DNA from: Candidatus Gracilibacteria bacterium GN02-873
Lineage (GTDB): Bacteria; Patescibacteriota; Gracilibacteria; BD1-5; UBA2023
Reading direction: 5' to 3'
Assembly: GCA_003260345.1 (NCBI GenBank)
Contig: MORC01000001.1
Span: 310,001 to 374,000, forward strand
Length of the DNA: 64,000 nt
The notes beneath the pieces were generated by a model. It was not told where the DNA came from. It saw nothing but the letters and a program-made list of their open reading frames with translations, and made no database searches. Below, in pieces: positions 36,901 through 45,378 of the stretch. Numbering within the stretch: position 1 is the first letter of the stretch; every line of letters begins with the position of its first letter. A program made the position numbers and the translations under genes.

Positions 36901-37789
36901 AAAGGTTGCTTTGGTACGCGATGAATTAAATGGAATTTTTGCAATGGCAAACGAACATATATTTGTTATTCGTTGTGCGGAAGAAAGCACCCAAAAATAT
37001 CTCTTCCATGTGCTTCATTCTGAAATTGGACAACAGTTATTGAAAGAAAATACAACAGGAGCGGCACAGGGTGGATTGAACAGTACAAACTTTAAAAATA
37101 TCCGTGTTCCACTACCAACAATGGACATTCAAACTCAAATCATCACTGAATGCCAAAAAATCGACCAAGAATACGAAACCAGCCGCATGAGCATCGAAGC
37201 CTACCGCGCCAAAATCGCCAAAATCTTCAGCGATTTGGAAGTGATGGCGCAAAGTCAGCGGGGGGGGGTAAAACTGTTTAAAATTAGAGAGTTATGCGTC
37301 GATTTGTTTGCTGGTGGAGATGTACCAAAAAGTAATTTTACAGAAGAAAAAACAGAGAAAAATACCGTTCCGATTTTTTCTAATGGGATTGGAGAAAAAG
37401 CACTTTATGGTTACACTAATATCGTGAAAGTAAACCAAGATGCGATTACGATTTCTGCACGAGGAACGATTGGATATGTGGCAATTCGGAAAGCACCGTT
37501 TTTCCCTATTGTGCGTTTAATTGTTGCAATACCTGATCCTAATCAGGTGGAAATTGGGTATTTAAAACATACGCTTGAACGGGCGGAAATAAATAGCAGT
37601 GGAGGAACAATTCCACAGCTCACTGTACCGATGATAAAGGAAATTTCTGTCCCTGTTCCACCACTTGCCGAACAACAAAACATTCTTACTAAAATCACCG
37701 AATACGAAGCCGAAATCGCCAAGCTGGAACAAAATCTGACTTCTCTACCCGAGCGCAAACAAGCAGTATTAAGTAAATATCTATATTAA
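33950..37789 (+). CDS. Single-chain restriction-modification enzyme (type IIG-like, R-M-S fusion)
   Basis: This 1279-aa protein would cut and methylate DNA. The N-terminal nuclease domain has Asp100 and E115-C-K117, a PD-(D/E)xK site like HsdR N-termini. A helical linker leads to an N6-adenine methyltransferase domain with motif I YACGAG (458-463) and motif IV NPPY (542-545). The C-terminal specificity part has two target-recognition domains (about 905-1060 and 1107-1245), each closed by an HsdS-like conserved helix. A run of nine G at 37260-37268 lies between them. The gene has no TGA codon, is GC-richer than its neighbours in its conserved parts and AT-richer in both recognition domains, and contains the Neisseria uptake core at 36501-36510. 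It was probably imported. Its TAA stop works in both codes. Confidence 0.9.
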   Translation: MITKHNFPNLLEHLGFSQDRELYFKNISSYELQVDFTTEKLIYPEAITAERYTTKNFNQNENFVVFECVHNLLVAGYKPEHITLEPKTVGGREDTSFYCDILIKNNDGEEYLLIECKTTDAKDSEFDKAWKRMQKDGGQLFNYFNSYRKAQYLCLYAADWTNGRVEQSYRLVSMKDNDKYLESDSKLKSYQSVHDSNGSRSEFFEVWKQTYQLDSTDNNLFESKPFDIGTRPFAASDLKEVDSVAIQKKYHQFATIMRAHNVSGRENAFDKLVNIFLAKIKDESENPDNLKVYWKGAAQDNYFDLQDRLQELYKKGMDEFLGEEITHVTNDEIENAFILFKNKKDETKRAILEKFKEIKYYTNNDFAFLDVHNRPLFFKNGAILKEVVQMLQDIKLKTDNGGQNQFLGDLFEGFLDQGVKQSEGQFFTPMPIVRFIASSLPLESLIQDSESVPKMIDYACGAGHFLNEYAAQIHPLVAQYKNTDITPYYEAIYGIEKEYRLSKVAKVSAFMYGQDGVNIVYGDGLTEHANIQNGTFSVLVANPPYSVKGFLDTLSEDERKAFSLYQNVKETDTFNSIETFFIERAAQLLQQGGVAAIILPSSVLSNGNIYIKTREILLQRFDIVAIAEFGSGTFGKTGTNTVTLFLRRKSDAPSLAEHYKNRVDFWFDGDSEADRLFEDRDLLTRYCIHCGIAESEYLDFLQNKKLPENGIFAEYRAEYEKSGDWKVIQEKRDSKKKNADEKRAEFEKRAFAFAAEIEKDKLHHFMLAAANPQHVLIIKSPSENKAAKAFLGYEWSARKGSEGIKYIGSGETENEDNPNRNQGIFKMQTPLFNPNDLSDGSKLNHLIRQNFQTALTHKQPEIPEALRPYASLRPLHEMLDFSRTEFDKAIQTGLTEKVKIVSKYPFETIGKIALHIESGKRPAGGVSFNTSGAYSLGGEHIHKDNGYLDLKSVKYVPQAFYDDAKKGKIQSGDILLCKDGALTGKVALVRDELNGIFAMANEHIFVIRCAEESTQKYLFHVLHSEIGQQLLKENTTGAAQGGLNSTNFKNIRVPLPTMDIQTQIITECQKIDQEYETSRMSIEAYRAKIAKIFSDLEVMAQSQRGGVKLFKIRELCVDLFAGGDVPKSNFTEEKTEKNTVPIFSNGIGEKALYGYTNIVKVNQDAITISARGTIGYVAIRKAPFFPIVRLIVAIPDPNQVEIGYLKHTLERAEINSSGGTIPQLTVPMIKEISVPVPPLAEQQNILTKITEYEAEIAKLEQNLTSLPERKQAVLSKYLY
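36501..36510 (-). other. Neisseria-type DNA uptake sequence core
   Basis: TTCAGACGGC on the plus strand is GCCGTCTGAA on the minus strand, the exact 10-base DUS core of Neisseria. Two near matches lie close by: AAACAGCCTGAA (36521-36532, two mismatches to the Kingella-type AGGCAGCCTGAA) and TTCAGACGGG (36618-36627, 9 of 10). Confidence 0.75.
37260..37268 (+). repeat. Homopolymeric G9 tract inside the restriction-modification gene
   Basis: Nine G in a row, in frame (R-G-G-V), between the two target-recognition domains. A G6 tract (36718-36723) sits at the start of the first recognition domain. Such tracts are typical phase-variation sites. Confidence 0.8.
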
Positions 37790-37800
37790 TATTTTTACCA

Positions 37801-37834
37801 AAAATAAAATACCCGATTCGGGTATTTTATTTTT
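37801..37834. terminator. Bidirectional terminator
   Basis: AAAATACCCGA / TTCGGGTATTTT between two convergent genes, with runs of A and T on either side. Confidence 0.8.
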
Positions 37835-38357
37835 GAAGTTTATAGATAAACGCGGGCGGAAAATTGATTGGCTCGAACGAAAGTTTGATTTTTTCGCCAA
37901 AAATTTTTTCAATCGCTTTTTTGTTTGTGAGAAAATATTGATATTGCAGGAAAATTCCGTTTTCTTTCAAAATCGCGCGTGAATTCGTAATAATCGGTTC
38001 AAGCAGATCCTTGGGAAGACTCGCGAACGGAAGCGTCGAAACCACCGCGTCAATCTCTTTTTCCGTCACATAATCAAAAATTTTTTCCGCAGAATCGTTG
38101 ATATATACCAGTCGAGAATCGTGAATTTGTTCCGCATATTTGTTGCATTTTTCGTCAATTTCAAAAACATACAATTTGGAATTTGGCGATATTTTTCGCA
38201 AAATTTGCTTCACAAAAACCGCTTTTCCGCTGCCGTATTGCACAATCGTCAAATCGCGCGAAAAATCGATATTTGAAATCATTTTTTGAATCAAAAATCG
38301 CGAACTTTGTCCAACCATGCCCTTTGTTTTGAAGTTTTTGAAAATTTTGGAAAGCAT
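37827..38357 (-). CDS. SAM-dependent methyltransferase (phospholipid/rRNA methylase-like)
   Basis: This 176-aa protein has a Rossmann-type methyltransferase core: VQYGSGKAVF in the place of motif I (GxGxG, here YGSGKA), FEIDEKC as motif II with the acidic residue for SAM, and VSTLPFASLP as motif IV. The overall pattern resembles PmtA-like phospholipid N-methyltransferases and KsgA-type methylases, which share the core. It has no membrane segment and no TGA. The substrate is unknown. Confidence 0.7.
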   Translation of the reverse strand: MLSKIFKNFKTKGMVGQSSRFLIQKMISNIDFSRDLTIVQYGSGKAVFVKQILRKISPNSKLYVFEIDEKCNKYAEQIHDSRLVYINDSAEKIFDYVTEKEIDAVVSTLPFASLPKDLLEPIITNSRAILKENGIFLQYQYFLTNKKAIEKIFGEKIKLSFEPINFPPAFIYKLQK

Positions 38358-38459
38358 ACTATTTTTTAGAAGTCGGCATTATATTCTAGAAAAACGAAAA
38401 AGCAAAATATTTTTGTATTTTGAAAAAAATCGATATACTACCACAAATTTTTTTAAATT

Positions 38460-38834
38460 ATGAAAACCTTTGCCAATCTTCTCGTGCTTGCGGTAGCACT
38501 GGAGCATTTTTATATTTTGCACATCGAAATGTTTGCTTGGACGACGCTCGGTCGTAAAATTTTTCGTGGTGCGCTCGAAGACGAACTTTTTGAAAAAACG
38601 CGCGGTCTCGCTGCCAATCAAGGCTTGTATAACGGATTTCTCGCGGCTGGACTTGTTTGGTCGTTTTTCATCACTAACGCAGAATGGTCGTTCAATGTCC
38701 AAATATTTTTCCTTGCGTGCGTAATTATTGCGGCAATTTTTGGCGCTGTTCGTTCATCAAAAAACATTTTTTTCAAACAAGGATTTCCTGCAATTTTCGC
38801 GATTCTCATGGTATTATTCGCCCATTATGCGTAG
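38460..38834 (+). CDS. DUF1304 family membrane protein
   Basis: This 124-aa protein has four membrane helices and the DUF1304 features LEHFYILHIEMFAW at residues 13-27 and GLAANQGLYNGFLAAGLVW. Members are small integral membrane proteins of unknown function. It ends in TAG, and its last 8 bases overlap the start of the pseudouridine synthase gene, so the two are translationally coupled. Confidence 0.85.
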   Translation: MKTFANLLVLAVALEHFYILHIEMFAWTTLGRKIFRGALEDELFEKTRGLAANQGLYNGFLAAGLVWSFFITNAEWSFNVQIFFLACVIIAAIFGAVRSSKNIFFKQGFPAIFAILMVLFAHYA

Positions 38835-39795
38835 TTCTAATAATTATTCAACATCACTTTTTTGTGTGCTGGCTGATCCGCGCGAGACGCGTCGTGTGGA
38901 TACTTTTTTGTCGGCACTTTTTCCTGAAAAATCTCGCAGTTATTTGCAGAAAATGATTGAAGAAGGGAAAATTTTTTGCAATGGCGAAAATTTTACCAAA
39001 AATAAAAAAATTTATCGCGGTGATGAGATTCGTATCGAGTGGAAAATTGAACAAATGGAACTTTTGGCGGAAAATATCGATATTGATATTATTTTTGAAA
39101 ATGACGATTTTGCGATTATCAATAAAGACGCGGGCATCAATACGCACCCAACACCGGGCGAGGAGGGACGCAAAGGAACGCTTGTGAATGCGCTTTTGTA
39201 TCATTTTAAAAATCTTGGGATTCGCACGGACGAAATCGAGAAAAAATCCATCATCAATGGCGTAGAGCGACCAGGGATTGTTCATCGCTTGGACAAGGAC
39301 ACAAGCGGCCTTATCATCATTGCGAAAAATGATAAAGCCATGCATGCACTGCAACTGAAAATCGAAAAACGAACCATCAAAAAAACTTATTTGGCGCTTG
39401 TGAATGGGATTTTGAAAGATGAAGAAGGATATATTGAATCGTTCATTGGGCGTGATCCGCGCGACCGAAAACGAATGTCAACGATTGATCCAGTCAATCC
39501 TAAACTTGCGAAAACCAAATTTTATAATCGCGGGATTTTTCACGAAAAATACACGCTCGTGGAAGTGGATTTGCTCACTGGAAGAACACATCAGATTCGC
39601 GTACATCTCGCGTCTATCGGTTTTCCGATTTTGGGCGACAAAATTTATGGAAATGAAAAAGCCAATCGTGAAGCACTCGAAAAATTTGGGCTCAATCGCC
39701 AGTGGCTTCATGCGCATCGGCTCGAATTCACACTTTTTGGGAAAGAATATATTTTTGAAGCGCCCCTCAAAGACGATCTTAAAAAATGTTTATAA
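38827..39795 (+). CDS. RluA/RluD-family pseudouridine synthase
   Basis: This 322-aa enzyme isomerises uridines in 23S rRNA (or tRNA). An N-terminal S4-like domain (about 17-80, RRVDTFLSALFPEKSRSYLQ) is followed by the catalytic domain with VHRLDKDTSGL (catalytic Asp near residue 160), and TGRTHQIRVHLASIG near the C-terminus. The ATG at 38827 is chosen from the overlap with the preceding gene. The target position cannot be told from sequence alone. It overlaps the next small membrane gene by 10 bases. Confidence 0.9.
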   Translation: MRSSNNYSTSLFCVLADPRETRRVDTFLSALFPEKSRSYLQKMIEEGKIFCNGENFTKNKKIYRGDEIRIEWKIEQMELLAENIDIDIIFENDDFAIINKDAGINTHPTPGEEGRKGTLVNALLYHFKNLGIRTDEIEKKSIINGVERPGIVHRLDKDTSGLIIIAKNDKAMHALQLKIEKRTIKKTYLALVNGILKDEEGYIESFIGRDPRDRKRMSTIDPVNPKLAKTKFYNRGIFHEKYTLVEVDLLTGRTHQIRVHLASIGFPILGDKIYGNEKANREALEKFGLNRQWLHAHRLEFTLFGKEYIFEAPLKDDLKKCL

Positions 39796-40112
39796 CAATT
39801 CCTTTTATTCGATTTTTCTGATATGGAATATCATTTTTTGCTTTCGGAATAGGATTTCTCATCATTTTGGGAAATGTGTTGTTTTGAGGAAATTGGATAT
39901 TGTACATCGTTGTCGCATCAACATTTTTCTCTGCGGGGATTATTTCTTTTTTGCAAACAAAAAATATAAAATTTCTCGAAAAAATTCCCGCCTCAAAAAA
40001 CTTTTTCAAATATGATGTTCTCGAACAATATGCGATTTTTCTCGTAATGTTTGGATTTTTTGTAATGCTTTGTTATCGAATTCTTTGAGAAAATTTTTCT
40101 ATTTTTGGATAA
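39786..40112 (+). CDS. Small three-helix membrane protein
   Basis: This 108-aa protein has three TGA codons (39819, 39885, 40086) read as Gly; without recoding only fragments appear. Three hydrophobic helices (about 10-32, 36-53 and 83-98) are linked by a basic loop. It starts inside the end of the pseudouridine synthase gene, so the DUF1304 gene, the synthase and this gene form an operon. No family is recognised. The high TGA load is typical of small membrane proteins in this window. Confidence 0.6.
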
Positions 40113-40163
40113 TTTTCTGAAATCAAAAATCAAAAAAATCATTGCTATTTTTAGAAAAATTCA

Positions 40164-40169
40164 TATAAT
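40164..40169 (+). promoter_or_regulatory. -10 box of rbfA
   Basis: A perfect TATAAT ends 10 bases before the rbfA ATG, so the leader is only a few bases and has no Shine-Dalgarno. Confidence 0.5.
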
Positions 40170-40179
40170 TCGCACCATT

Positions 40180-40533
40180 ATGACAATTCATACTGACCGA
40201 CTTCGAGAGGCGATGCGAGCCATTGCAAACGAAATTATTCTCGATCATTCTCGCAATTTTGAACACGACCATGGGATTATTGCGCTCGTTGACGTGGTGC
40301 TTTCCGCGGACAAATCATATGCGGATTTTATGGTTTTTGGACAGGGCGACAATAAGGAATTATTACATTTTCTGGCGCCGATTGCCAAGACAATTCACGC
40401 GAAAATTTCCAAAGATTTGTGATTGAGAAAAACACCGCGAATTCGCTTTCGCGTAGCCAAAAATCAAGAACCGAAAAAAAATATTCTTGACACTATCCGC
40501 GAACTTGACGAACAATATGGACTTTCTCAATAA
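40180..40533 (+). CDS. rbfA: Ribosome-binding factor A
   Basis: This 117-aa KH-fold protein assists 30S maturation. The N-terminal RLREAMRAIANEIILDHSRN, the central SADKSYADFMVF and, after a recoded TGA (40420-40422), LRKTPRIRFRV follow the RbfA pattern. Without recoding the last third, including the conserved Arg-Lys-Thr-Pro segment, is lost. It overlaps ftsQ by 17 bases, giving an rbfA-ftsQ-nth operon. Confidence 0.85.
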
Positions 40534-41599
40534 AATTAAACAAAAATTTTTCAAAAAAAGAAAAAATACATTTCACGAGCAAGTACAGCAAGAAAAAAAG
40601 CAAAAATACCTCTTCCGAAGCGACGAAGAGGATGTTTATGTTGCTAAGCGCGGTATGCGAAAAACTCTTTTAGGAAAGGAAAAACGCAAAAATCTCAATC
40701 CCGCGTATTCGACATTTTTCCAAAAATCAGTCGAAAAAATCGTGGGCGATCGTGATTTGAAACATTTTATGGCGATTATCGGGGCGATTTTGATTATGCT
40801 GGTTGTTTATATCGTGACTTTTTCGCCGTATTTTAAAATCAGCGCAACCAAAGTTCTCATCGAACCGATGACCGACGGCGTGGATCTTTCAATTGTTCAG
40901 CGCTCGGCGGAAGTGGCCTATGGACAAAGTATTTTCACGCTCAACGAAGATACAATTGCCAAAAATATCAAAGATAATCTCAAAAATACCGAGATGATTC
41001 GTATTGAGCGACTTTTGCCGAACTGAATCAAAATCCTTGTGAAAAGTCTTCCGATTCAGTTCGACGCGACAATTTTTGGCGTGGAAAATAAGCGATTTGG
41101 TGTTTCGAGTAATGGTGTACTCGTACCAATTGCCGACATGACAACAACAGAATTTTCTCGACACTTGCGGCTGGTTTCGAATGAATTGCAAAATGAATTA
41201 TTTTTTGGATACAAAAAAGTAATTTCTGATCGTTCAATGTTCGTGATTACAAAAATTTTTGAACTTTTTGAAAAAGAATGGCCGGATTTTACAGTGGCAT
41301 CGGCGAATTATTTTGTCATGGAAAATGAGCTTCATATCGTGCTCGAATCAAACACAAAAATTATTTTTGCGTTGCAGGGCGAAGTTGGAGCGACAGGAAA
41401 TGATTTTTCAAAAAATTTACTTGAACAACTCGTAACATTGCAGACCTACATCAATTCCAACAACACAAACCGAACAGGACTTCTTAATGGCTCGACAATG
41501 TATCTCGATGTGCGTGTGCCTGGGAAAATTTTTAGCTGTCCAGATTCTGTGAACTGCAAGCAAAATCTCATCAGTGTCTATGGTCGCGTCTATGAATAA
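40517..41599 (+). CDS. ftsQ: FtsQ/DivIB-like cell-division protein
   Basis: This 360-aa protein has a basic cytoplasmic N-terminus (1-85), one membrane helix (about 91-111), a POTRA-like domain starting FKISATKVLIEP, and a C-terminal beta domain. TGA at 41024-41026 is read as Gly in LLPNGIKILVK, at the end of the POTRA region. FtsQ/DivIB bridges the division machinery and peptidoglycan synthesis. The assignment rests on topology and the POTRA pattern, as the family is weakly conserved. It overlaps rbfA and nth. Confidence 0.75.
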
Positions 41600-42230
41600 A
41601 ATTTGGAAAAAATACGAACACGCGCTGGATTATATCGAAAGTGAATATGGTGGTAGAAAAATTGAACTGGATTATGAGACGCCATTTCAGTTGTTGTGCG
41701 CAGTGATTTTATCAGCGCAGACAACCGACAAGCAGGTAAATCGCGTGACACCACCACTTTTTGCGCGCATCAAAAATCCGAGTGATATGTACAATATTTC
41801 ACTCGAAGAAATCGAAAATTATTTACAATATATCAATTTTTTCCGTAATAAATCGCGATATATTTGGGAAACTGGAAAAATTCTAGCTGAAAAATACAAC
41901 GAGCAAATTCCGAATGATCTCAAAACACTTCAAACGCTTCCTGGCGTCGGCGTCAAAACCGCAAAAGTCGTGATGAATGTGCTCTACGATGCGTCGCTTG
42001 TGGCCGTGGACACACATATTCATCGCGTTTCTAACAGACTTGGTCTCGTAACCACCAAAACTCCCCTCGAAACAGACAGGGAATTGGAAAAAATTTTACC
42101 AGAAAAAATCAAGAAAAAAATCCACCATCCAATGGTGCTTTTTGGAAGATATCACTGCACGGCTAAAAAACCAAAATGTGAAAATTGTAAAATTCGCCTC
42201 GAATGTAATTATTGAAAATCCACACTTTAA
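41592..42230 (+). CDS. nth: Endonuclease III
   Basis: This 212-aa DNA glycosylase/AP lyase removes oxidised pyrimidines. The helix-hairpin-helix LPGVGVKTAKVV (catalytic Lys in SAQTTDKQVN, catalytic Asp in AVDTHIHRV) and the 4Fe-4S cluster motif C-x6-C-x2-C-x5-C near residues 188-204 are complete. TGA at 42213-42215 is read as Gly just after the cluster, adding a 6-residue tail. It begins 8 bases before the end of ftsQ. Confidence 0.95.
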
Positions 42231-42256
42231 AAAAATCCTGATTTGGGATTTTTTTA
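42229..42256. terminator. Bidirectional terminator between nth and the AAA gene
   Basis: AAAAAATCC-TGATTT-GGGATTTTTTT. The stop codons of both convergent genes lie in the flanks. Confidence 0.75.
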
Positions 42257-43405
42257 TTCGACACCAAAGCCAATGCGCGTCGCTTTTTCGTGTTCGCGAA
42301 TTTCTTCAGTATCGATATGCGTGAGTTCAGCGAGCGTATGCGGTCGATCCACACAAAGTTTTTTGTCAATAGATTGCAGATATTGATTGGATTTTTCGAT
42401 AGAAAGTTCGCGGAATTTGTATTCAGCAATGAGGCGTCATTTGCGAAGCAGGGCAGTATCAATCTTGGAAATATCAGAATTAAACGTACAAATAAATTGA
42501 CACTCCATCACATCCGAGAGAATTCCGTCGGCCAGATTGAGAATTGACGAAACAATATCAGTATTACGATCATCAAGCGTTCGTTCAGCAATATAATTTT
42601 CACAATCTTCGAGCACCAAAACCGAGTTTTTATTTTCAATGAGAATGCTCAAAAATCCCGGATCCGTGAGTGAAGAAATCATCGTCGTTGGCACAAAAAT
42701 AAATTTTTTGCTCGGAATTTGGCTCGTGAGCCATTTAATATAATTCGTTTTTCCAGATCCTGGAACGCCGTGCAGAAGCACGATTCCTTTATTTTCCGTC
42801 GTAATTTCGTCCTTGATTCGATGATGCACGCTCGCAAAATCATCATTGTACATCGTTGTGAAATCAATTCGATGAGAATGAATTGTATGCGTTTTGAGCT
42901 CTATTCCATGATTATTTCTGAGCAAAATAGAAATTTTGGATTCTTTGGAAATATATTTTTCAAGCAAACTTTCCAACAAAAAATTGAGATTTTCGCGAGA
43001 TTTTAGATTACTATTATCATAATACACATATTTTACACGAAAAATTCCATCTTCAAAATCCTGCTCGTCATATTTGTCCACCAGATTTTTGCTAAGCAAT
43101 ATAAAAAGTTCCAAATCGTGATGAAAATAACACAACTCATCTTCATAAAATCGATTATATTTTTTGGAATACTGCATTGATACATAATCATCACACTTTT
43201 CAAATTGTTTCAATTTTTCCGCCGTGATAATCAGACTAGAATCTTCCAGATACATGCTCGTGAATTGCGAATCCAAAAGATTTTCAAACGGCGTAGAACT
43301 GGTGTTGGTATTATTCGCATCGACCAAAAGAATTTCACCGCGATTGCCGCTCCGCGTCGCAAAAACTGCGTCATGTTTATAAAATTTTGATTCTGTAATT
43401 TTCAT
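42254..43405 (-). CDS. AAA-family ATPase
   Basis: This 383-aa protein has an N-terminal region of about 200 residues without recognised domain, then an AAA module: Walker A GVPGSGKT (about 220), Walker B VLVLEDCE, sensor 1 TFNSD, and the arginine-finger region ALLRKGRL, in which the Gly is a TGA (42437-42439). Without recoding the protein would stop in that motif. The family signature makes this one of the clearest proofs of UGA=Gly here. The substrate is unknown. It is monocistronic, with a TTGACA promoter. Confidence 0.85.
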
Positions 43406-43436
43406 AATAAAAAATTTCCCTTATTGTAGGGAAATA
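43405..43436 (-). terminator. Terminator of the lspA-AMMECR1 operon
   Basis: On the minus strand ATTTCCC / GGGAAAT is followed by TTTTTTATTAT, directly before the AAA gene start. Confidence 0.6.
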
Positions 43437-43450
43437 AAAATTTTTGTCAA
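43423..43450 (-). promoter_or_regulatory. Promoter of the AAA gene, overlapping a terminator
   Basis: On the minus strand TTGACA (43445-43450), a 16-base spacer and TACAAT (43423-43428). The -10 box lies in the loop of the terminator hairpin of the upstream operon. Confidence 0.6.
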
Positions 43451-43472
43451 AAAAGAAATTTTTCGAGTATTT

Positions 43473-44012
43473 TTAAAAATCGCTTGAAACTGTTGTTTTG
43501 AGAGCATAAATCACATAATCCGCATTGGTAAGCTCCGCGCTAATGCCAGCTTTTTGTTTCGCCAGCTCAAAATACGCTTCACTCGTCGGATTTTCTTTGA
43601 TCATATTCGGCAAAATCACAGATAATTTTCCAAGATTCTGCGAAAGAAAAATAATCCCTTCATCGCGCACATTGAGTTCAGAAATATTTCGCAAAATTCG
43701 ACGAGAACTCGGCGCGAAAGTATCTACGCGGATGTTAATCTGATCAAGCAAATCAGGATTTTTGAGATTCTCAGCAAAACGCGGATCCGTCAGGCAGGCA
43801 AGCGCCAAATCTACACATTCATAGAGTGTATTTTCTTTTTTGCAATTGATGCGACCTTGGGACGCAATCACTTTTCCACCAAAATACAGCGTCACAAAAA
43901 CGGCATTTTTCTCATTCAGATAAGAAAGATCGTCCTGAGGAAAATCCGAATGCCCGAGCACACGGCGTTCGCGAAGATAAATTTGGAGGGTTTTTCGAAC
44001 TACTTCATGCAT
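43473..44012 (-). CDS. AMMECR1 domain protein
   Basis: This 179-aa protein matches the AMMECR1 domain: FVTLYFGGKVIASQGRI in place of the family's FVTL..GxLRGCIG, LACLTDPRFAEN in place of AAxxDPRF, and INIRVDTFAPSS in place of the IEVSVLSP strand. The family occurs in all domains of life; its biochemistry is not settled. It lies 3 bases downstream of a membrane protein gene in the lspA operon and has no TGA. The usual bacterial neighbour, a MEMO1-type gene, is absent. Confidence 0.7.
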   Translation of the reverse strand: MHEVVRKTLQIYLRERRVLGHSDFPQDDLSYLNEKNAVFVTLYFGGKVIASQGRINCKKENTLYECVDLALACLTDPRFAENLKNPDLLDQINIRVDTFAPSSRRILRNISELNVRDEGIIFLSQNLGKLSVILPNMIKENPTSEAYFELAKQKAGISAELTNADYVIYALKTTVSSDF

Positions 44013-44015
44013 AAA

Positions 44016-44795
44016 TTATTTTTGTAAAAGAGTATTTTTAGCATTTTCGACCAGATTTTTTTCTTCCATTTCAATTCCATAAAATGTCGATCCCAAAGGA
44101 TCATTTCCTGTGAGTGTGTAAAATTTGTAGTACAAAAATTTAATCACGCTGATAAAAGTCGCGGAAAGAAAAAATGTCAAAATCGAAAGTCCCATCAGAA
44201 TGAATAGGGAAGCACCAGAATCGCTCGCCTTCGCAAAGAGAATAAAAACAATTCCGCCAGTCAGAATCATCGCCGCAATATTGGCATAAAACGACAAAAG
44301 GACATATCGATACTGAGAAATCACGCCCACGATGAGCTCAATCCCAAAAATCGCGAGCATAATGTGCACAAGATATGCGACAAGCACTGCATTATGCTGA
44401 ATGCCAGACGCTACCAGTAAATACACCGGCATAAGACAGATGTAAAGAATTACCATATACATCGTCATATGTTTGAAAAGCTCACTCGTCCGTGTATAAA
44501 TCGATGGAAAAATTGTTTTTACAATCGAGAGATATACCGTTCCACCCAAAAGCAATGAGAAAAATGTTGCAATCGCAAGCATCATCGGAGAAACGCCACT
44601 TTCGATAGAAAATTTTCCAAGTGACAAAAATGACGCAATAAGAACTCAGAGCGAAATAAATCCACCTGCAACGACAGAAGTCAGAGCCACAAGCAGAATT
44701 CCCATCCCATCAACATGCGGCGGCCCAAGCATTTCTTCTGGTGTCGTCACAGGATCTACGAGAGAAAAATTATTGTTTTGAATCGATTCATTCAT
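44016..44795 (-). CDS. Polytopic membrane protein of unknown function
   Basis: This 259-aa protein has a TGA at 44646-44648 read as Gly in the first membrane helix (GGFISLGVLIASF). Six or seven hydrophobic helices fill residues about 33-215; the C-terminal 40 residues are polar. The N-terminal 30 residues are acidic and Pro-rich, possibly cytoplasmic. It starts 26 bases before the end of lspA and ends 3 bases before the AMMECR1 gene, so all three are one transcript. No family is recognised. Confidence 0.65.
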
Positions 44796-45261
44796 AAGCG
44801 TAATATGCATACAAAAGTAAAATCCCGCCAATCGTGATAAAAATATCTGCCACATTAAAAATCGCAAAATATTTTATCGAAAAAAAATCAATCACCTGAC
44901 CGACGAAAATTCGCTCATATCCGTGCGAAAATGCTCCCGCAAAAATACAAGCAAAGGCGACATCGATACATTGGTTTTGTTTTGGTCGCTCATATCGCGT
45001 ATAATAATATGCTAATCCTCCAATAATTGCAAGTGTAATTATTTTCAAAAAAATCCCACGGATTGGCATTCCAAAAGCGATGCCCGTATTATAAATTAAT
45101 TGAATCCCAAAAAAATCACCAAAAATCGGAAAATATGAATGTAAATTTTGAATCGCATCGCCAAAAACTATTTCTTGAAATGGTCCATGAAAAAAATATT
45201 TTGTCCCAAAATCCAGAAAAATTCCCAAACAAATGATGCCAAAAAATATAAATTTTTTCAT
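44770..45261 (-). CDS. lspA: Lipoprotein signal peptidase
   Basis: This 163-aa membrane aspartic protease cleaves signal peptides of lipidated prolipoproteins. It has four helices and the family motifs NTGIAFG and GQVIDFFSI...FNVADIFITIGG, with the two catalytic Asp residues (VIDF and VAD). TGA at 44788-44790 is read as Gly, adding six residues and an overlap with the next gene. The ATG at 45261 is chosen because MKKFIFFG begins the first helix. Its substrates probably include the lipoprotein at 31516-32460. Confidence 0.92.
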
Positions 45262-45271
45262 AATTTTACTA

Positions 45272-45289
45272 ATGCAATTTTTTGCAATA
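45272..45289. repeat. Dispersed palindrome, degenerate copy 4b
   Basis: AATGCAATTTTTTGCAAT, arms TGCAA/TTGCA, 11 bases upstream of lspA and about 40 bases from the full copy at 45327. Confidence 0.45.
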
Positions 45290-45326
45290 AATATTTTTCT
45301 CAAGGATTTTATTTTATTTAAAGTCT

Positions 45327-45354
45327 TTATTATTGCAAATATTTGTAATAATAA
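45327..45354. repeat. Dispersed palindrome, copy 4
   Basis: The longest copy: a 28-base palindrome with a single mismatch, core TATTGCAAATATTTGTAATA (45331-45350), between tyrS and lspA. Confidence 0.7.
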
Positions 45355-45378
45355 GATTTTTTAAAAAATTCTAGAATT

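Noticed and set aside
33950..37789. Classical multi-subunit type I restriction system
   Set aside because: No separate hsdR, hsdM or hsdS genes flank it; nuclease, methylase and specificity parts are in one chain, and no helicase motor motifs are visible.
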